In this document: positions 1-8,179 of the stretch, piece by piece
Numbering within the stretch: the stretch's first letter is position 1
How the letters are laid out: each line of letters opens with the position of its first letter
DNA from: Variovorax sp. PAMC28562
GTDB lineage: Bacteria > Pseudomonadota > Gammaproteobacteria > Burkholderiales > Burkholderiaceae_C
Length of the DNA: 64,000 nt
Direction of reading: 5' to 3'
Assembly (NCBI RefSeq): GCF_014303735.1
Contig: NZ_CP060296.1
Location: 186,001-250,000, forward strand
Program-made: the position numbers and the translations under genes
Notes under the pieces: generated by a model
Databases searched by the model: none
What the model saw: the letters and a program-made list of their open reading frames with translations, nothing else
Told to the model about the DNA's origin: nothing

Positions 1-608
1 TTGTACGACGCGTGCGCGAAATTGACGAGCGCCTCGTCGTTGAGCGCGAAGGCCTGGAGCGCGACACCGGGCGCGTTCTGGTGGCCCGAGTCGGTACCGA
101 CGGTGACGAATCCGCGCGCCAGCGGCGACGGCTGATCGATGCGCGCAGAAGGTGGCAACCCGACCGCGTTAACCAACGCACCGTTGAAACCACCGCCGCC
201 GTACTGCAGCGATCGGCCGTTCCACTGGCTCGGCAGGTTCACCTGAAAGCGGATCGGCGGCGCCGCCGGATCGACCGGCTGCACGGCGCCCAGGACCCGG
301 CAGTACTGCGGCGTCGCAGGCACCACCACCACTTCGGGCGGTGGCGGAACAAAGGGCAATGGATTCGTCAATGAGAGTTCGCTGGCTGACACCAGCGTGG
401 CCGATTCGATCACCGCGCCCGAGCTCGGCAGGCCGATGGCCGCGGCTGGAATCGGCTGCATCATTGCAGCGCACGCAGCCGCCGGATCGGCCACGGCGCG
501 GACCGAGCCGGTGTCTGCGCAGCCGGCCAGCAGCGCGACGGTGAGGCTTGCCAGAGCAGCCAGCGGCGCAGCGCCGGCACGCGCCCACGCGGTTGTCGAT
601 TGCTTCAT
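1..608 (-). CDS. Tannase/feruloyl esterase family lipoprotein (partial, 3' end outside window)
   Basis: The frame is open from the ATG at 608 to the window edge, about 202 codons with no stop. The N-terminus is a lipoprotein signal peptide with lipobox LLAGC at about residues 27-31, so the protein is probably anchored in the envelope. The motifs YCRVLGAVQP, FQVNLPSQWNGR, QYGGGGFNGA and FVTVGTDSGHQ match the start of the tannase/feruloyl esterase alpha/beta-hydrolase family, which cleaves esters of gallic or hydroxycinnamic acids. The nucleophile serine and the rest of the triad lie beyond the edge. It diverges from the enolase-superfamily gene at 720, with about 110 bp between them. Family is fairly secure; substrate is unknown. 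Confidence 0.8.
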   Translation of the reverse strand, partial: MKQSTTAWARAGAAPLAALASLTVALLAGCADTGSVRAVADPAAACAAMMQPIPAAAIGLPSSGAVIESATLVSASELSLTNPLPFVPPPPEVVVVPATPQYCRVLGAVQPVDPAAPPIRFQVNLPSQWNGRSLQYGGGGFNGALVNAVGLPPSARIDQPSPLARGFVTVGTDSGHQNAPGVALQAFALNDEALVNFAHASY

Positions 609-719
609 ACGTCTCCTGTTGTTTTTTGAAATCGGGCGCCAGTATGAAGCAACGCGATGTGTCACGTCGGGCCGCATTGCGCCATGTGCGCGCCGCTTGT
701 TGCAACGAAAATAGACGCC

Positions 720-1901
720 ATGCAAATGCCTCCGTCGACCCCTTTCCAGATCCGGCAATTCGATGTCTTCGTGTTTCGCGCGCCGGCCGACCCGCCGGTG
801 CAGACCTCGTTCGGAATCATGCGCGACCGCCCTGCCGTTCTGGTGCGCCTGACCGATGCGGACGGTCATGTCGGCTGGGGCGAGATCTGGTGCAACTTCC
901 CCACCGTGGGCGCAGAGCATCGCGCGCGGATGGCGTTGGCTTACTGCAAGCCGGTGGTCATGGCGCACGCCTGGACACACCCGCGCGAGGGTTTCGAAGA
1001 ACTCACGCGCCGCTTCGCCGTGCTGGCGATTCAGACTGGCGAATACGGTCCGTTGCATCAGATCGTCGCCGGCGTCGACACGGCGATGTGGGACCTCTTT
1101 GCGCGCCGCGCCGGCAAGCCGCTCTGGCAACTGCTGGGAGATACCGATGGCGCAGAAGACGGTGCGCGTGCCCCACCGATCCAGGTCTACGCCTCCGGCA
1201 TCAACCCGACCGAGCCCGACCGACTGGCGCTGCAAAAACGTGACGAAGGCTATCGTGCGTTCAAGCTCAAGGTCGGCTTCGGCGCCGAGCGCGACCTCGC
1301 CAATCTGCGCCTGTTGCGCGACGCACTGGGCAACGAAGCGACGCTGATGGTCGATGCCAACCAGGCCTGGGATTTCGACGAGGCGCGCCTCGCCGGCCAG
1401 CGCATGGCGGGCTTCGATCTGCTGTGGATGGAAGAGCCGATGCGCGCCGACCAACCGGCACCACGCTGGACCGAACTCGCGAAGGCGCAACCCCTGACCC
1501 TGGCCGGCGGCGAAAACCTCACCGGCTTGTCGCAGTTCCGCGAGTTCATTGCCGCGCAGGGGCTGCCGATCATCCAGCCTGACGTCGGCAAATGGGGTGG
1601 CATTACCGCGTGTCTCGACGTCGCCCTCGAAACGGTGGCGGCCGGCAAGTGGTACTGCCCCCACTGGCTGGGTGGCGGCATCGGCCTCGCCGCGTCGATG
1701 CATCTGAAAACCGCTGTCGGCGGTCCGGGCTATGTCGAAGTCGACGCCAATCCGAACCCGCTGCGCGAACTGACCGCGCTGCCGAACTTCGTCGTGCGCG
1801 ACGGCGCCGTCACGCTGTCCAACGCACCCGGCCTGGGCGTGGTGCCCGACCTGGAGGCATGCCACCAGTACCTGATCGAGGTCTCGCTGACCGGTGTCTG
1901 A
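720..1901 (+). CDS. Mandelate racemase/muconate lactonizing enzyme family protein (probable sugar-acid dehydratase)
   Basis: This is a 393-aa enolase-superfamily protein of the usual full length. It carries the catalytic KxK (K182, K184 in KLKVG), metal ligands at D212 (VDANQAW), E238 (MEEP) and E265 (GGEN), QPDV near 288, and a C-terminal catalytic His (H315 in CPHWLGGG). Such enzymes abstract the alpha proton of a carboxylate; many are acid-sugar dehydratases. It ends 15 bp from the stop of the convergent IlvD/Edd dehydratase. A second dehydratase, an aldolase and a sugar-type ABC system nearby favour an aldonate or aldarate substrate. The ATG at 720 was chosen; an upstream in-frame start at 657 adds a low-quality leader, and an ATG at 726 is possible. 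Confidence 0.88.
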   Translation: MQMPPSTPFQIRQFDVFVFRAPADPPVQTSFGIMRDRPAVLVRLTDADGHVGWGEIWCNFPTVGAEHRARMALAYCKPVVMAHAWTHPREGFEELTRRFAVLAIQTGEYGPLHQIVAGVDTAMWDLFARRAGKPLWQLLGDTDGAEDGARAPPIQVYASGINPTEPDRLALQKRDEGYRAFKLKVGFGAERDLANLRLLRDALGNEATLMVDANQAWDFDEARLAGQRMAGFDLLWMEEPMRADQPAPRWTELAKAQPLTLAGGENLTGLSQFREFIAAQGLPIIQPDVGKWGGITACLDVALETVAAGKWYCPHWLGGGIGLAASMHLKTAVGGPGYVEVDANPNPLRELTALPNFVVRDGAVTLSNAPGLGVVPDLEACHQYLIEVSLTGV

Positions 1902-1916
1902 GACACCGGTCGCTCC

Positions 1917-3698
1917 TCAGTAAATGGCTGGCTCCGGCGTCGGCCCGTTGCCCGACAGGCTCTCGAAGTCGCAACCCAGATGCGCCTGCGTGACCTCGCG
2001 CTGGAACATGCGCGTGTAGCCGCGTGTGAATGGTTGCACCGGCGCGACCCAGGCCCGGCGCCGTTCGGCCAGTTCTTCATCAGGCACCAGCATGTCGAGC
2101 CGGCGTTCGCCGATGTCGAAGCGGATCATGTCGCCGGTTTTCAGCAGCGCCAGCGGCCCGCCGATTGCCGATTCGGGCGACACATGCAGGATGCAGGTGC
2201 CGTAGTGGGTGCCGCTCATGCGCGCGTCGGAGATGCGCAGCATGTCGCGCACGCCCTGGCGCAACAGCTTCTTAGGGATCGGCAAGTTGCCCCACTCGGG
2301 CATGCCGGGCCCACCGACCGGGCCACCGTTGCGCAGCACCAGCACGGTCGACTCGTCGACGTCCAGAGCTTCGTCGGCCATCGCCGCGAGCATCTCGGCG
2401 TTCGACTCGAAAACGAGCGCGCGGCCGGTGTGGCGCAACAGGGCCGGTGTCGCCGCCGATGGCTTGACGACGGCACCGTCGGGGCACAGGTTGCCACGCA
2501 GCACAGCCAATGCGATACCGGCTTCAGGACAGTCGACGGTACCCCGGATCAGCGGTGTCTCCGGGTCGAGGATGGTGCCGTCGTCGGTCGACGGCCAGTG
2601 GACTATGTTGTCGCCCAGCGTGCGGCCGGTGACGGTCATGGCCGACAGGTCCAGATGCTTCGCGATCTTGTTCAGCACCGCCGGCAGGCCACCTGCAAAG
2701 TGAAAGTCTTCCATCAGCTTCTCGCCCGACGGATAGAGGTTGGCGATGACCGGCACCTTGCGCGCAATTTCATCCAGGTCGTCTACGGTGATTTCGATGC
2801 CGGCGCGCCCGGCCATCGCCGGAAGGTGAACGGCCGCATTGGTCGAGCCACCCAACGCCATGTAAGCCGCGATGGCATTCATGAACGACGCTTTGCTCAC
2901 GATGCGCGAGGGCTTCAGGTCTTCCCACACCATGCCGACGATGCGCTCGCCGCAGCGCCAGGCCATGCGGCTGTGCTCTGCATCCACCGCCGGAATGCTC
3001 ATGGCGCCCGGCAGCGAGAGGCCGAGTGCTTCGGCAATGGCCGTCATGGTGCTGGCCGTTCCCATCGTGTTGCAGGTGCCGGTGGTGCGCGTCATGCGCG
3101 CTTCGAGTCCGACCCATTCGGCCTTGTCGATGTTGCCGATGGTGTACTCGGCCCAGAACTTCTTGGTGTGCGTGCCGGCACCGACCGCCTGACCTTTGTA
3201 GCGGTCGTTCAGCATCGGGCCGGCAGGCATGAAGATGGCGGGGATGTCCATCGACAGCGCGCCCATGATGAGTCCGGGCGTCGTCTTGTCGCAGCCGCCC
3301 ATCAGCACCGCACCGTCGATCGGCAGGCTGCGCAGCAGTTCCTCGCACTCGATCGACAACAGGTTGCGGTAGATCATGGTGGTCGGCTTGACCATCACTT
3401 CGCCGAGGCTCAACGCCGGCAGTTCGAGCGGGTAGCCGCCGGCCTGCAGCACGCCGCGCTTGACGGCTTCGGCACGCTCGCGGAAGTGGGCGTGACACGG
3501 AGACAGGTCGCTCCATGTGTTGATGACGCCGATCACGGGCCTGCCCATGAATGCTTCGCGCGCCAGCCCTTGCGCCTGCATGCGCTGACGATGCGCGAAG
3601 CCACGAATGTCGTCGCTGGCGAACCAGCGCTGGCTGCGCAGCTCTTCGATGGATCGAGTCGGCTTGGCGGTGTGGGTCACTGAGACATCAACGGACAT
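1917..3698 (-). CDS. IlvD/Edd family dehydratase (sugar-acid type)
   Basis: This 593-aa dehydratase has the family's iron-sulfur cysteines: C68 (SPCHAH), C136 (GGCDKTTP) and C209 (TCNTMGTAS). Length and the N-terminal RSQRWF block resemble the pentonate dehydratases (L-arabinonate/D-xylonate type) more than housekeeping dihydroxy-acid dehydratase; this is inference from resemblance. The reaction would turn an aldonate into a 2-keto-3-deoxy acid, which the HpcH/HpaI aldolase encoded just upstream in the operon could cleave. It is the last gene of the leftward operon. A perfect 12-bp palindrome lies directly before the start codon, and no clear Shine-Dalgarno is visible there. Confidence 0.9.
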   Translation of the reverse strand: MSVDVSVTHTAKPTRSIEELRSQRWFASDDIRGFAHRQRMQAQGLAREAFMGRPVIGVINTWSDLSPCHAHFRERAEAVKRGVLQAGGYPLELPALSLGEVMVKPTTMIYRNLLSIECEELLRSLPIDGAVLMGGCDKTTPGLIMGALSMDIPAIFMPAGPMLNDRYKGQAVGAGTHTKKFWAEYTIGNIDKAEWVGLEARMTRTTGTCNTMGTASTMTAIAEALGLSLPGAMSIPAVDAEHSRMAWRCGERIVGMVWEDLKPSRIVSKASFMNAIAAYMALGGSTNAAVHLPAMAGRAGIEITVDDLDEIARKVPVIANLYPSGEKLMEDFHFAGGLPAVLNKIAKHLDLSAMTVTGRTLGDNIVHWPSTDDGTILDPETPLIRGTVDCPEAGIALAVLRGNLCPDGAVVKPSAATPALLRHTGRALVFESNAEMLAAMADEALDVDESTVLVLRNGGPVGGPGMPEWGNLPIPKKLLRQGVRDMLRISDARMSGTHYGTCILHVSPESAIGGPLALLKTGDMIRFDIGERRLDMLVPDEELAERRRAWVAPVQPFTRGYTRMFQREVTQAHLGCDFESLSGNGPTPEPAIY

Positions 3699-3703
3699 AC
3701 GAG

Positions 3704-3715
3704 GAAAGCGCTTTC
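3704..3715. promoter_or_regulatory. 12-bp perfect palindrome before the IlvD/Edd gene
   Basis: GAAAGCGCTTTC is self-complementary. It sits between the aldolase stop (3718) and the dehydratase start (3698), over the expected ribosome-binding region. It resembles LacI-family half-site pairs around a central CG. It could be an operator or an RNA hairpin. No LacI-family gene is present in the window. Confidence 0.4.
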
Positions 3716-3717
3716 AT

Positions 3718-4542
3718 TCAGTAGGTGGCGGGCGCTTTGGCCGCCGCATTCACGGGCGCACCGGACACCGACGCGGACTTGAAGCGCGCAGCCACGTCGT
3801 CGGCAGCCTTGCGCAGCAACACCTGGTCGGTAGCGACCGCAACGAACAGCGCGCCGAGGTTCAGGCACTCGCGGGCGCGTGGTTCGTCGAGCATCAAAAT
3901 GCCCGGCGCCTTGCCGCACGCCAGGATGCGGCGGATGGCGGCGTCGATGGCGGCACGCACTGTCGGGTGATTGACCTGGCCGGCCACGCCCATGCTGGCG
4001 GACAGGTCACCGGGGCCGATGAACACGCCATCGACACCGTCCACGTTGGCGATGTCTTCGAGTTGCTCCAGCGCCTCGGCCGTTTCGACCTGCACCAGCA
4101 CGCACAACTCACGCTCGGCCTGCGCCACATAGCCGGTGTCGCGACCGAAGCGCGAGGCGCGCATGGTGCCGCCCATGCCGCGGATGCCACCCGGCGGATA
4201 GCGCGTTGCAGCGACGGCCGCCTCGGCCTCGGCGCGGTTCTGCACGAAGGGCAACAGCAGCGTCTGCGCACCGATGTCGAGGTATTGTTTGATGAGCACC
4301 GAGTCGTTCCACGGCGGCCGCACGACGGCCGACGTCGGCTTGTCCCTTTCAGCCTGCACTGCCTGCAGTTGCTGCAGCATCAGCACCGGGTCGCTCGGCG
4401 CGTGCTCGGTGTCCAGCATGATCCAGTCGAAGCCGGCCCCGGCGAGCAACTCGGAGATGTAGGGATACGGCAGCGTCGACCAGATGCCGATTTGCGGCTG
4501 CTTGGCAGCGAGTGCGTGTTTGAAGAGGTTGATGGCGGGCAT
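3718..4542 (-). CDS. HpcH/HpaI family class II aldolase
   Basis: This 274-aa protein carries the family's signatures: the GFDWIMLDTEH block with the catalytic His near residue 45, VQVETAEALE with a metal-binding Glu, and GVFIGPGDLSASMG with the metal-binding Asp. These aldolases cleave 2-keto-3-deoxy acids to pyruvate plus an aldehyde (GarL and HpaI are examples). Position between the Bug binding protein and the IlvD/Edd dehydratase supports a dehydrate-then-cleave route. The ATG at 4542, preceded by GAAAG, was preferred to the GTG two codons upstream. Confidence 0.88.
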   Translation of the reverse strand: MPAINLFKHALAAKQPQIGIWSTLPYPYISELLAGAGFDWIMLDTEHAPSDPVLMLQQLQAVQAERDKPTSAVVRPPWNDSVLIKQYLDIGAQTLLLPFVQNRAEAEAAVAATRYPPGGIRGMGGTMRASRFGRDTGYVAQAERELCVLVQVETAEALEQLEDIANVDGVDGVFIGPGDLSASMGVAGQVNHPTVRAAIDAAIRRILACGKAPGILMLDEPRARECLNLGALFVAVATDQVLLRKAADDVAARFKSASVSGAPVNAAAKAPATY

Positions 4543-4576
4543 AAGCACTTTCGGTTCGGTAGGTTTCTTGCGGCGC

Positions 4577-5602
4577 TCAGTCGATCTGCACGTTGCCGGC
4601 TTTGATGACCTCGCCCATGGTGGCGTAGTCGGCCTTGATGCGTGCTTCGAATTCCTGCGGCGTGGACGACAGCACGTCGAAGCCCTGATCTTCCATCGAC
4701 TTGCGGAACGCGGGTTCCTTGAGGACTTCGCGCATCTCCTTGTTCAGCCGATCGACGATCGGCGCTGGCGTGCCGCTGCGCACGAGCATGCCGCTCCAGG
4801 CGAGCTGCACCACGCCCGGCGCGCCGGCCTCGGCCATCGTCGGCACGTTCGGCAACAACCTGGAACGATGCGTGTCGGCGACCGCCAGCACCCGCACCTT
4901 GCCGGCCTTCTCGAAAGCCAGCACCGCCGAAAGGTTGTGGAACATCATCGGGATTTGCCCGGCGATGACATCGTTGAGCGCGGCAGGGCCGCCCTTGTAC
5001 GGCACGTGGATCATCGAGGTGCCGGTCTTCGTTTCGAACTGCAGCCCTGTCAGGTGCATGGTGTTGCCGTTTCCGGCCGAGCCGAAAGTCAGCGTACCCG
5101 GCCTGGCCTTTGCGGCGGCGACCACATCGGCCACCGTTTTATAGGGCGTTGCCGCACCGACGATCAGCACGTTCGGCGTCTGGTTGGTCAGCGTGATCGG
5201 CTGAAAATCCTTGAACGAGTCGAAGCCCGGCGTCTTGTACAGATGCGGGTTGACGGCCATCGTGCTGACCGAGCCGAAGAAGATCGTGTAGCCATCGGAT
5301 GCCTGTTGCCGTGCCACATAGGCAGCCGCGATGTTGCCGTTGGCGCCGGGCTTGTTCTCGATGACGATCGGCTGTCCCAGGCGCTTGGCCAATACCTGCG
5401 CGAACGGCCGCGCGAACTGATCCGCTGCGCCACCGGCCGGCTGCGGCACGACCAGCATGATCGGCTTCTGGGGATAGTCGACGGCGGACTGCGCGTGCGC
5501 TAGGGAGGCGCCCAGCGCCAGGGCGGCAGCGAGGATTGGCCAGGCCCGTCGGGTCATCTTGAACTTCGGCATGTAGCTCTTCGGCATGTATCTCTTCGAC
5601 AT
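4577..5602 (-). CDS. Bug/TctC family periplasmic solute-binding protein
   Basis: The mature part is a standard tripartite tricarboxylate transporter binding protein: YPQKPIMLVVPQPAGGAADQ, GQPIVIENKPGANGN, VPYKGGPAALNDVIAGQ. It binds small carboxylates in the periplasm. A Sec signal peptide (MTRRAWPILAAALALG...AHAQ) begins at the ATG at 5557. No TctA/TctB membrane genes are adjacent, which is usual for orphan Bug proteins of Burkholderiales. The start is uncertain: ATGs at 5602, 5587, 5572 and 5557 are in frame, and the first three are embedded in a 15-bp tandem repeat. A GTG at 5647 would overlap the aroE-like gene. I give 5602, the first ATG after that gene's stop. Confidence 0.85.
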   Translation of the reverse strand: MSKRYMPKSYMPKFKMTRRAWPILAAALALGASLAHAQSAVDYPQKPIMLVVPQPAGGAADQFARPFAQVLAKRLGQPIVIENKPGANGNIAAAYVARQQASDGYTIFFGSVSTMAVNPHLYKTPGFDSFKDFQPITLTNQTPNVLIVGAATPYKTVADVVAAAKARPGTLTFGSAGNGNTMHLTGLQFETKTGTSMIHVPYKGGPAALNDVIAGQIPMMFHNLSAVLAFEKAGKVRVLAVADTHRSRLLPNVPTMAEAGAPGVVQLAWSGMLVRSGTPAPIVDRLNKEMREVLKEPAFRKSMEDQGFDVLSSTPQEFEARIKADYATMGEVIKAGNVQID

Positions 5603-5614
5603 GTATCTCTTCGT
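5570..5614 (-). repeat. Three tandem 15-bp units, each carrying an SD-like stretch and an ATG
   Basis: Read on the coding (minus) strand, the unit is close to CGAAGAGATACATG plus one base. It occurs three times, with one substitution in the copy nearest the signal peptide. Each unit places an AAGAG-like stretch about six bases before an in-frame ATG, so it multiplies a candidate translation-initiation site of the Bug gene. If translated, it adds the amino-acid repeat KRYMP/KSYMP. Confidence 0.75.
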
Positions 5615-5618
5615 TGGC

Positions 5619-6434
5619 TCACTTGGGCGAGACGTGATGGTCGCCACGCCAGAACGCGATCTGGTGCGCCACCTGGTGCTCGACCATCGGGCGCCCGCCG
5701 AGTACGCGCAGCCCGCGTGCTACGGCGCCGGCCATCAGTTCGGTGTCGCGCGCGGCAATGATGTCGAACAGCGCGGCATCGGCCGGCAGCAGCGCCGGGT
5801 CGAAGGGCATCGGATCATCTTCATGCAGGCCCATCGGCGTGGCGTTCACGGCCAGCCCGGCGTGGGCCAGGGCTTCGCGGCGATGGCCGACGGCAAGGTC
5901 GGGAAACTTCCGCTGCAGCGCGTGTCGCAGGGCTGCGGCGCGGTTGGCGTCGGTGTCCAGCACGTCGATCTCTCGCACACCGGCTGCGGCCAGCGCGAAA
6001 GCGATCGCGGTGCCTGCGCCGCCCGAGCCTGAGATCACCACCGGCCTGCCCGTGTCGAGCAGACCGTTCGCGCGTGCGGCGCCGAGAAAGCCGATGCCAT
6101 CGGAGTTGGCGCCGGCCCAGTGGCCATCGGCTTCGAGCCGCAGCGTGTTCGCCATGCCGGTATCGCGCGCCTCGGCCGTGGCCCGGCTGCACAGCGCGAA
6201 AGCCGCCGCCTTGTGCGGAATGGTGAGGTTGACGCCTTGCAGGTTGGTCACGCGCGCCAGCTGCGCCAGCGTCGCGCTCAGGTCGGCGGGCAAGACGCCC
6301 ATCGGCACCATGTGCCAGTCGAGCCCGGCGGCGGCGAACGCGGGGTTGTAGGTGCGCGGTGCGCGCACATGATCGACCGGATGGGCCAGGATAGGAACGA
6401 TGCGCGTTGCGCCGGTAAGGGGTGGGTGGGACAC
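5619..6434 (-). CDS. Shikimate/quinate dehydrogenase-like protein (AroE family)
   Basis: This 271-aa AroE-fold protein has NLTIPHKAAAFALC (the PHK catalytic Lys region), ANSDGIGFLGA, the nucleotide-binding GSGGAGTAIAFALAAAG and VNATPMG. It starts at a GTG two bases after the stop of the second ABC permease, so it is translationally linked to a sugar-type transporter. This context argues against housekeeping aroE and for a catabolic dehydrogenase acting on shikimate, quinate or another cyclic or sugar-derived polyol acid. The start was set by this spacing; the frame extends further upstream through the permease but that part is not protein-like. Confidence 0.85.
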   Translation of the reverse strand: MSHPPLTGATRIVPILAHPVDHVRAPRTYNPAFAAAGLDWHMVPMGVLPADLSATLAQLARVTNLQGVNLTIPHKAAAFALCSRATAEARDTGMANTLRLEADGHWAGANSDGIGFLGAARANGLLDTGRPVVISGSGGAGTAIAFALAAAGVREIDVLDTDANRAAALRHALQRKFPDLAVGHRREALAHAGLAVNATPMGLHEDDPMPFDPALLPADAALFDIIAARDTELMAGAVARGLRVLGGRPMVEHQVAHQIAFWRGDHHVSPK

Positions 6435-6436
6435 GC

Positions 6437-7273
6437 TCAACCCTTCACCGCGCCGGCCGTCAAACCGCTGACCAGATAGCGCCGCACCAGCATCGAGAAC
6501 ACCAGCACAGGCGCCATCACCAGCGAGCCGCCGGCGGCGATCTTGCCCCACTCCCAACCTTCGTAGTTCATGAAGTTGACAACCGCCACGGGTGCCGTGC
6601 GGGCATCGGTGCGGGTCAGGATGAGGGCGAAGAAGAAGTCGTTCCAGGCGTACAGAAAACACAGGATGGAAGTGGCGGCGATGCCCGCCGTCGCCATCGG
6701 CATGACGATCTCGAAGAACACCGTCGGAAAGCCGGCGCCGTCCATCAACGCCGCCTCTTCGAGCGATTCCGGCACCGCGTCGAAGAACGGCTGCATCATC
6801 CAGATGACCAGCGGCAGGTTGAAGGTCATGTAGATCAGGATGAGGCCGGTGCGCGTGTCGAGCAGGCCGAGCCAGCGGTACGCCAGAAAGAACGGAATGG
6901 TGAAGGCGATGGGCGGCGCCATGCGCGTCAGCAAAATGCCGAGCCCCAGCCCGAAGCGCCCTCTTCCGGTCCAGCGCGACAGGGCATACGCGGCTGGAAT
7001 TCCCAGCAGCAAGGCCAGCACCGTCGACACGATGCTGGTGATCAGGCTGTTGACGAAAGACTCCGGAAAGCCCGCTTGCCAGAGCCCGACGTAATGCTCC
7101 AGCGTCGGCGTGAAGAACACGCGCGGCGGAAATTCCAGGATCAGCGGCGTCGGCTTGAACGACATCTGCAGCAGCCACAGGAAGGGCAGCAGCATCACGA
7201 GCAGGATGATCGGCACGGCCCACCGCGCCAGCGGCCAGCGGCGGCGCAAAGCCAGCATGCGTTGCGATGTCAT
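6437..7273 (-). CDS. Carbohydrate-type ABC transporter permease (MalG/UgpE family)
   Basis: This 278-aa inner-membrane protein has six predicted hydrophobic segments. The permease EAA loop is at ESLEEAALMDGAGFPTVFFEIVMP, split here as EEAALMDGAG then the FEIVMP helix. It is one half of the channel with the permease at 7270. Its ATG overlaps the upstream stop as ATGA, and its own stop lies 2 bp before the aroE-like GTG. The ATPase partner is encoded divergently at 10515. Confidence 0.9.
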   Translation of the reverse strand: MTSQRMLALRRRWPLARWAVPIILLVMLLPFLWLLQMSFKPTPLILEFPPRVFFTPTLEHYVGLWQAGFPESFVNSLITSIVSTVLALLLGIPAAYALSRWTGRGRFGLGLGILLTRMAPPIAFTIPFFLAYRWLGLLDTRTGLILIYMTFNLPLVIWMMQPFFDAVPESLEEAALMDGAGFPTVFFEIVMPMATAGIAATSILCFLYAWNDFFFALILTRTDARTAPVAVVNFMNYEGWEWGKIAAGGSLVMAPVLVFSMLVRRYLVSGLTAGAVKG

Positions 7274-8166
7274 GAATCGATTCCCCGGTTGCGGCTGACC
7301 CGCATCGCGGCCCAGCTGATGAGCACCGTGGCCACCAGCAGCACCACGGTGATGGCGCTCGAATAGCCCAGCTCGCCGAAGTTGAAAGCCACCAGGTAGG
7401 CGTAGTAGTTGGTCACCTCGGTCACCGAACCGGGCCCGCCGCCGGTCAGCAGGAAGATCAGCGGGAACGCCTTGATGCTGTCGATCAGCCGGAACAGCGT
7501 GCACACCAGCAGCACCGGCGCGATGTACGGCAGCACGATGTGGCCGAACACGCGCCAAACATCGGCACCATCCATGCGCGCGGCCTCGACATATTCGGCA
7601 GGCAGCGTCTGCAACGACGCAAGCACCATCAGGAAGGTGAACGGCGCCCACTCCCAGGTGTCGGCGATGACGATAGCCCACAGCGCGAAGTCGACATGCG
7701 TCGTCATCGCCGGCAGCGCAATGCCGAGCATCCGCGCGGCCTGGTAGATCGGGCTGATGTCGGGCGTGTAGATCAGTTTCCAGATCACCGCCACGACGAT
7801 GGGCGGCAGCACCATCGGGATCACGAACAGGTGCCGCAACGACTTCCAGCGGTCTTGTCCCGAGTGCACCAGAAGCGCCAGCCCGGTGCCGAGCAGCACC
7901 TGCAACACCACCGTGTAGACCGACAGCCGCGCCTGCACCCAGAGCGAGCCTACGAAGCGCTCGTCGCTGCCGAGCAACTTGTAGTTGCGCAGCGGCTCGG
8001 TGAAGTCGGTGAGCGAACCGGGGTTGACCAGCGCCCCCGGCGTCAGGCTGGTGACCAGCAGGAACAGCGTCGGCAAGCCCGCCACGAGCAGCAGGAACAG
8101 CAGGCTCGGCGCGATGGCCATCCGCACGAAACTGCGGCGTTGACGTTCATAGGATGCAGCGGCCAT
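7270..8166 (-). CDS. Carbohydrate-type ABC transporter permease (MalF/UgpA family)
   Basis: This 298-aa membrane protein has six hydrophobic helices and the EAA loop at VEAARMDGADVWRVFGHIVLP. It pairs with the MalG-like permease, which it overlaps by 4 bp. It lies 13 bp downstream of the solute-binding protein gene. The set is a CUT1-type importer. Confidence 0.9.
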   Translation of the reverse strand: MAAASYERQRRSFVRMAIAPSLLFLLLVAGLPTLFLLVTSLTPGALVNPGSLTDFTEPLRNYKLLGSDERFVGSLWVQARLSVYTVVLQVLLGTGLALLVHSGQDRWKSLRHLFVIPMVLPPIVVAVIWKLIYTPDISPIYQAARMLGIALPAMTTHVDFALWAIVIADTWEWAPFTFLMVLASLQTLPAEYVEAARMDGADVWRVFGHIVLPYIAPVLLVCTLFRLIDSIKAFPLIFLLTGGGPGSVTEVTNYYAYLVAFNFGELGYSSAITVVLLVATVLISWAAMRVSRNRGIDS

Positions 8167-8179
8167 CGGCGGTGCGGGC

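Noticed and set aside
1980..3683. A 567-codon plus-strand frame opposite the IlvD/Edd gene
   Set aside because: It is an antisense shadow; the minus-strand frame carries all Fe-S cysteines and family motifs.
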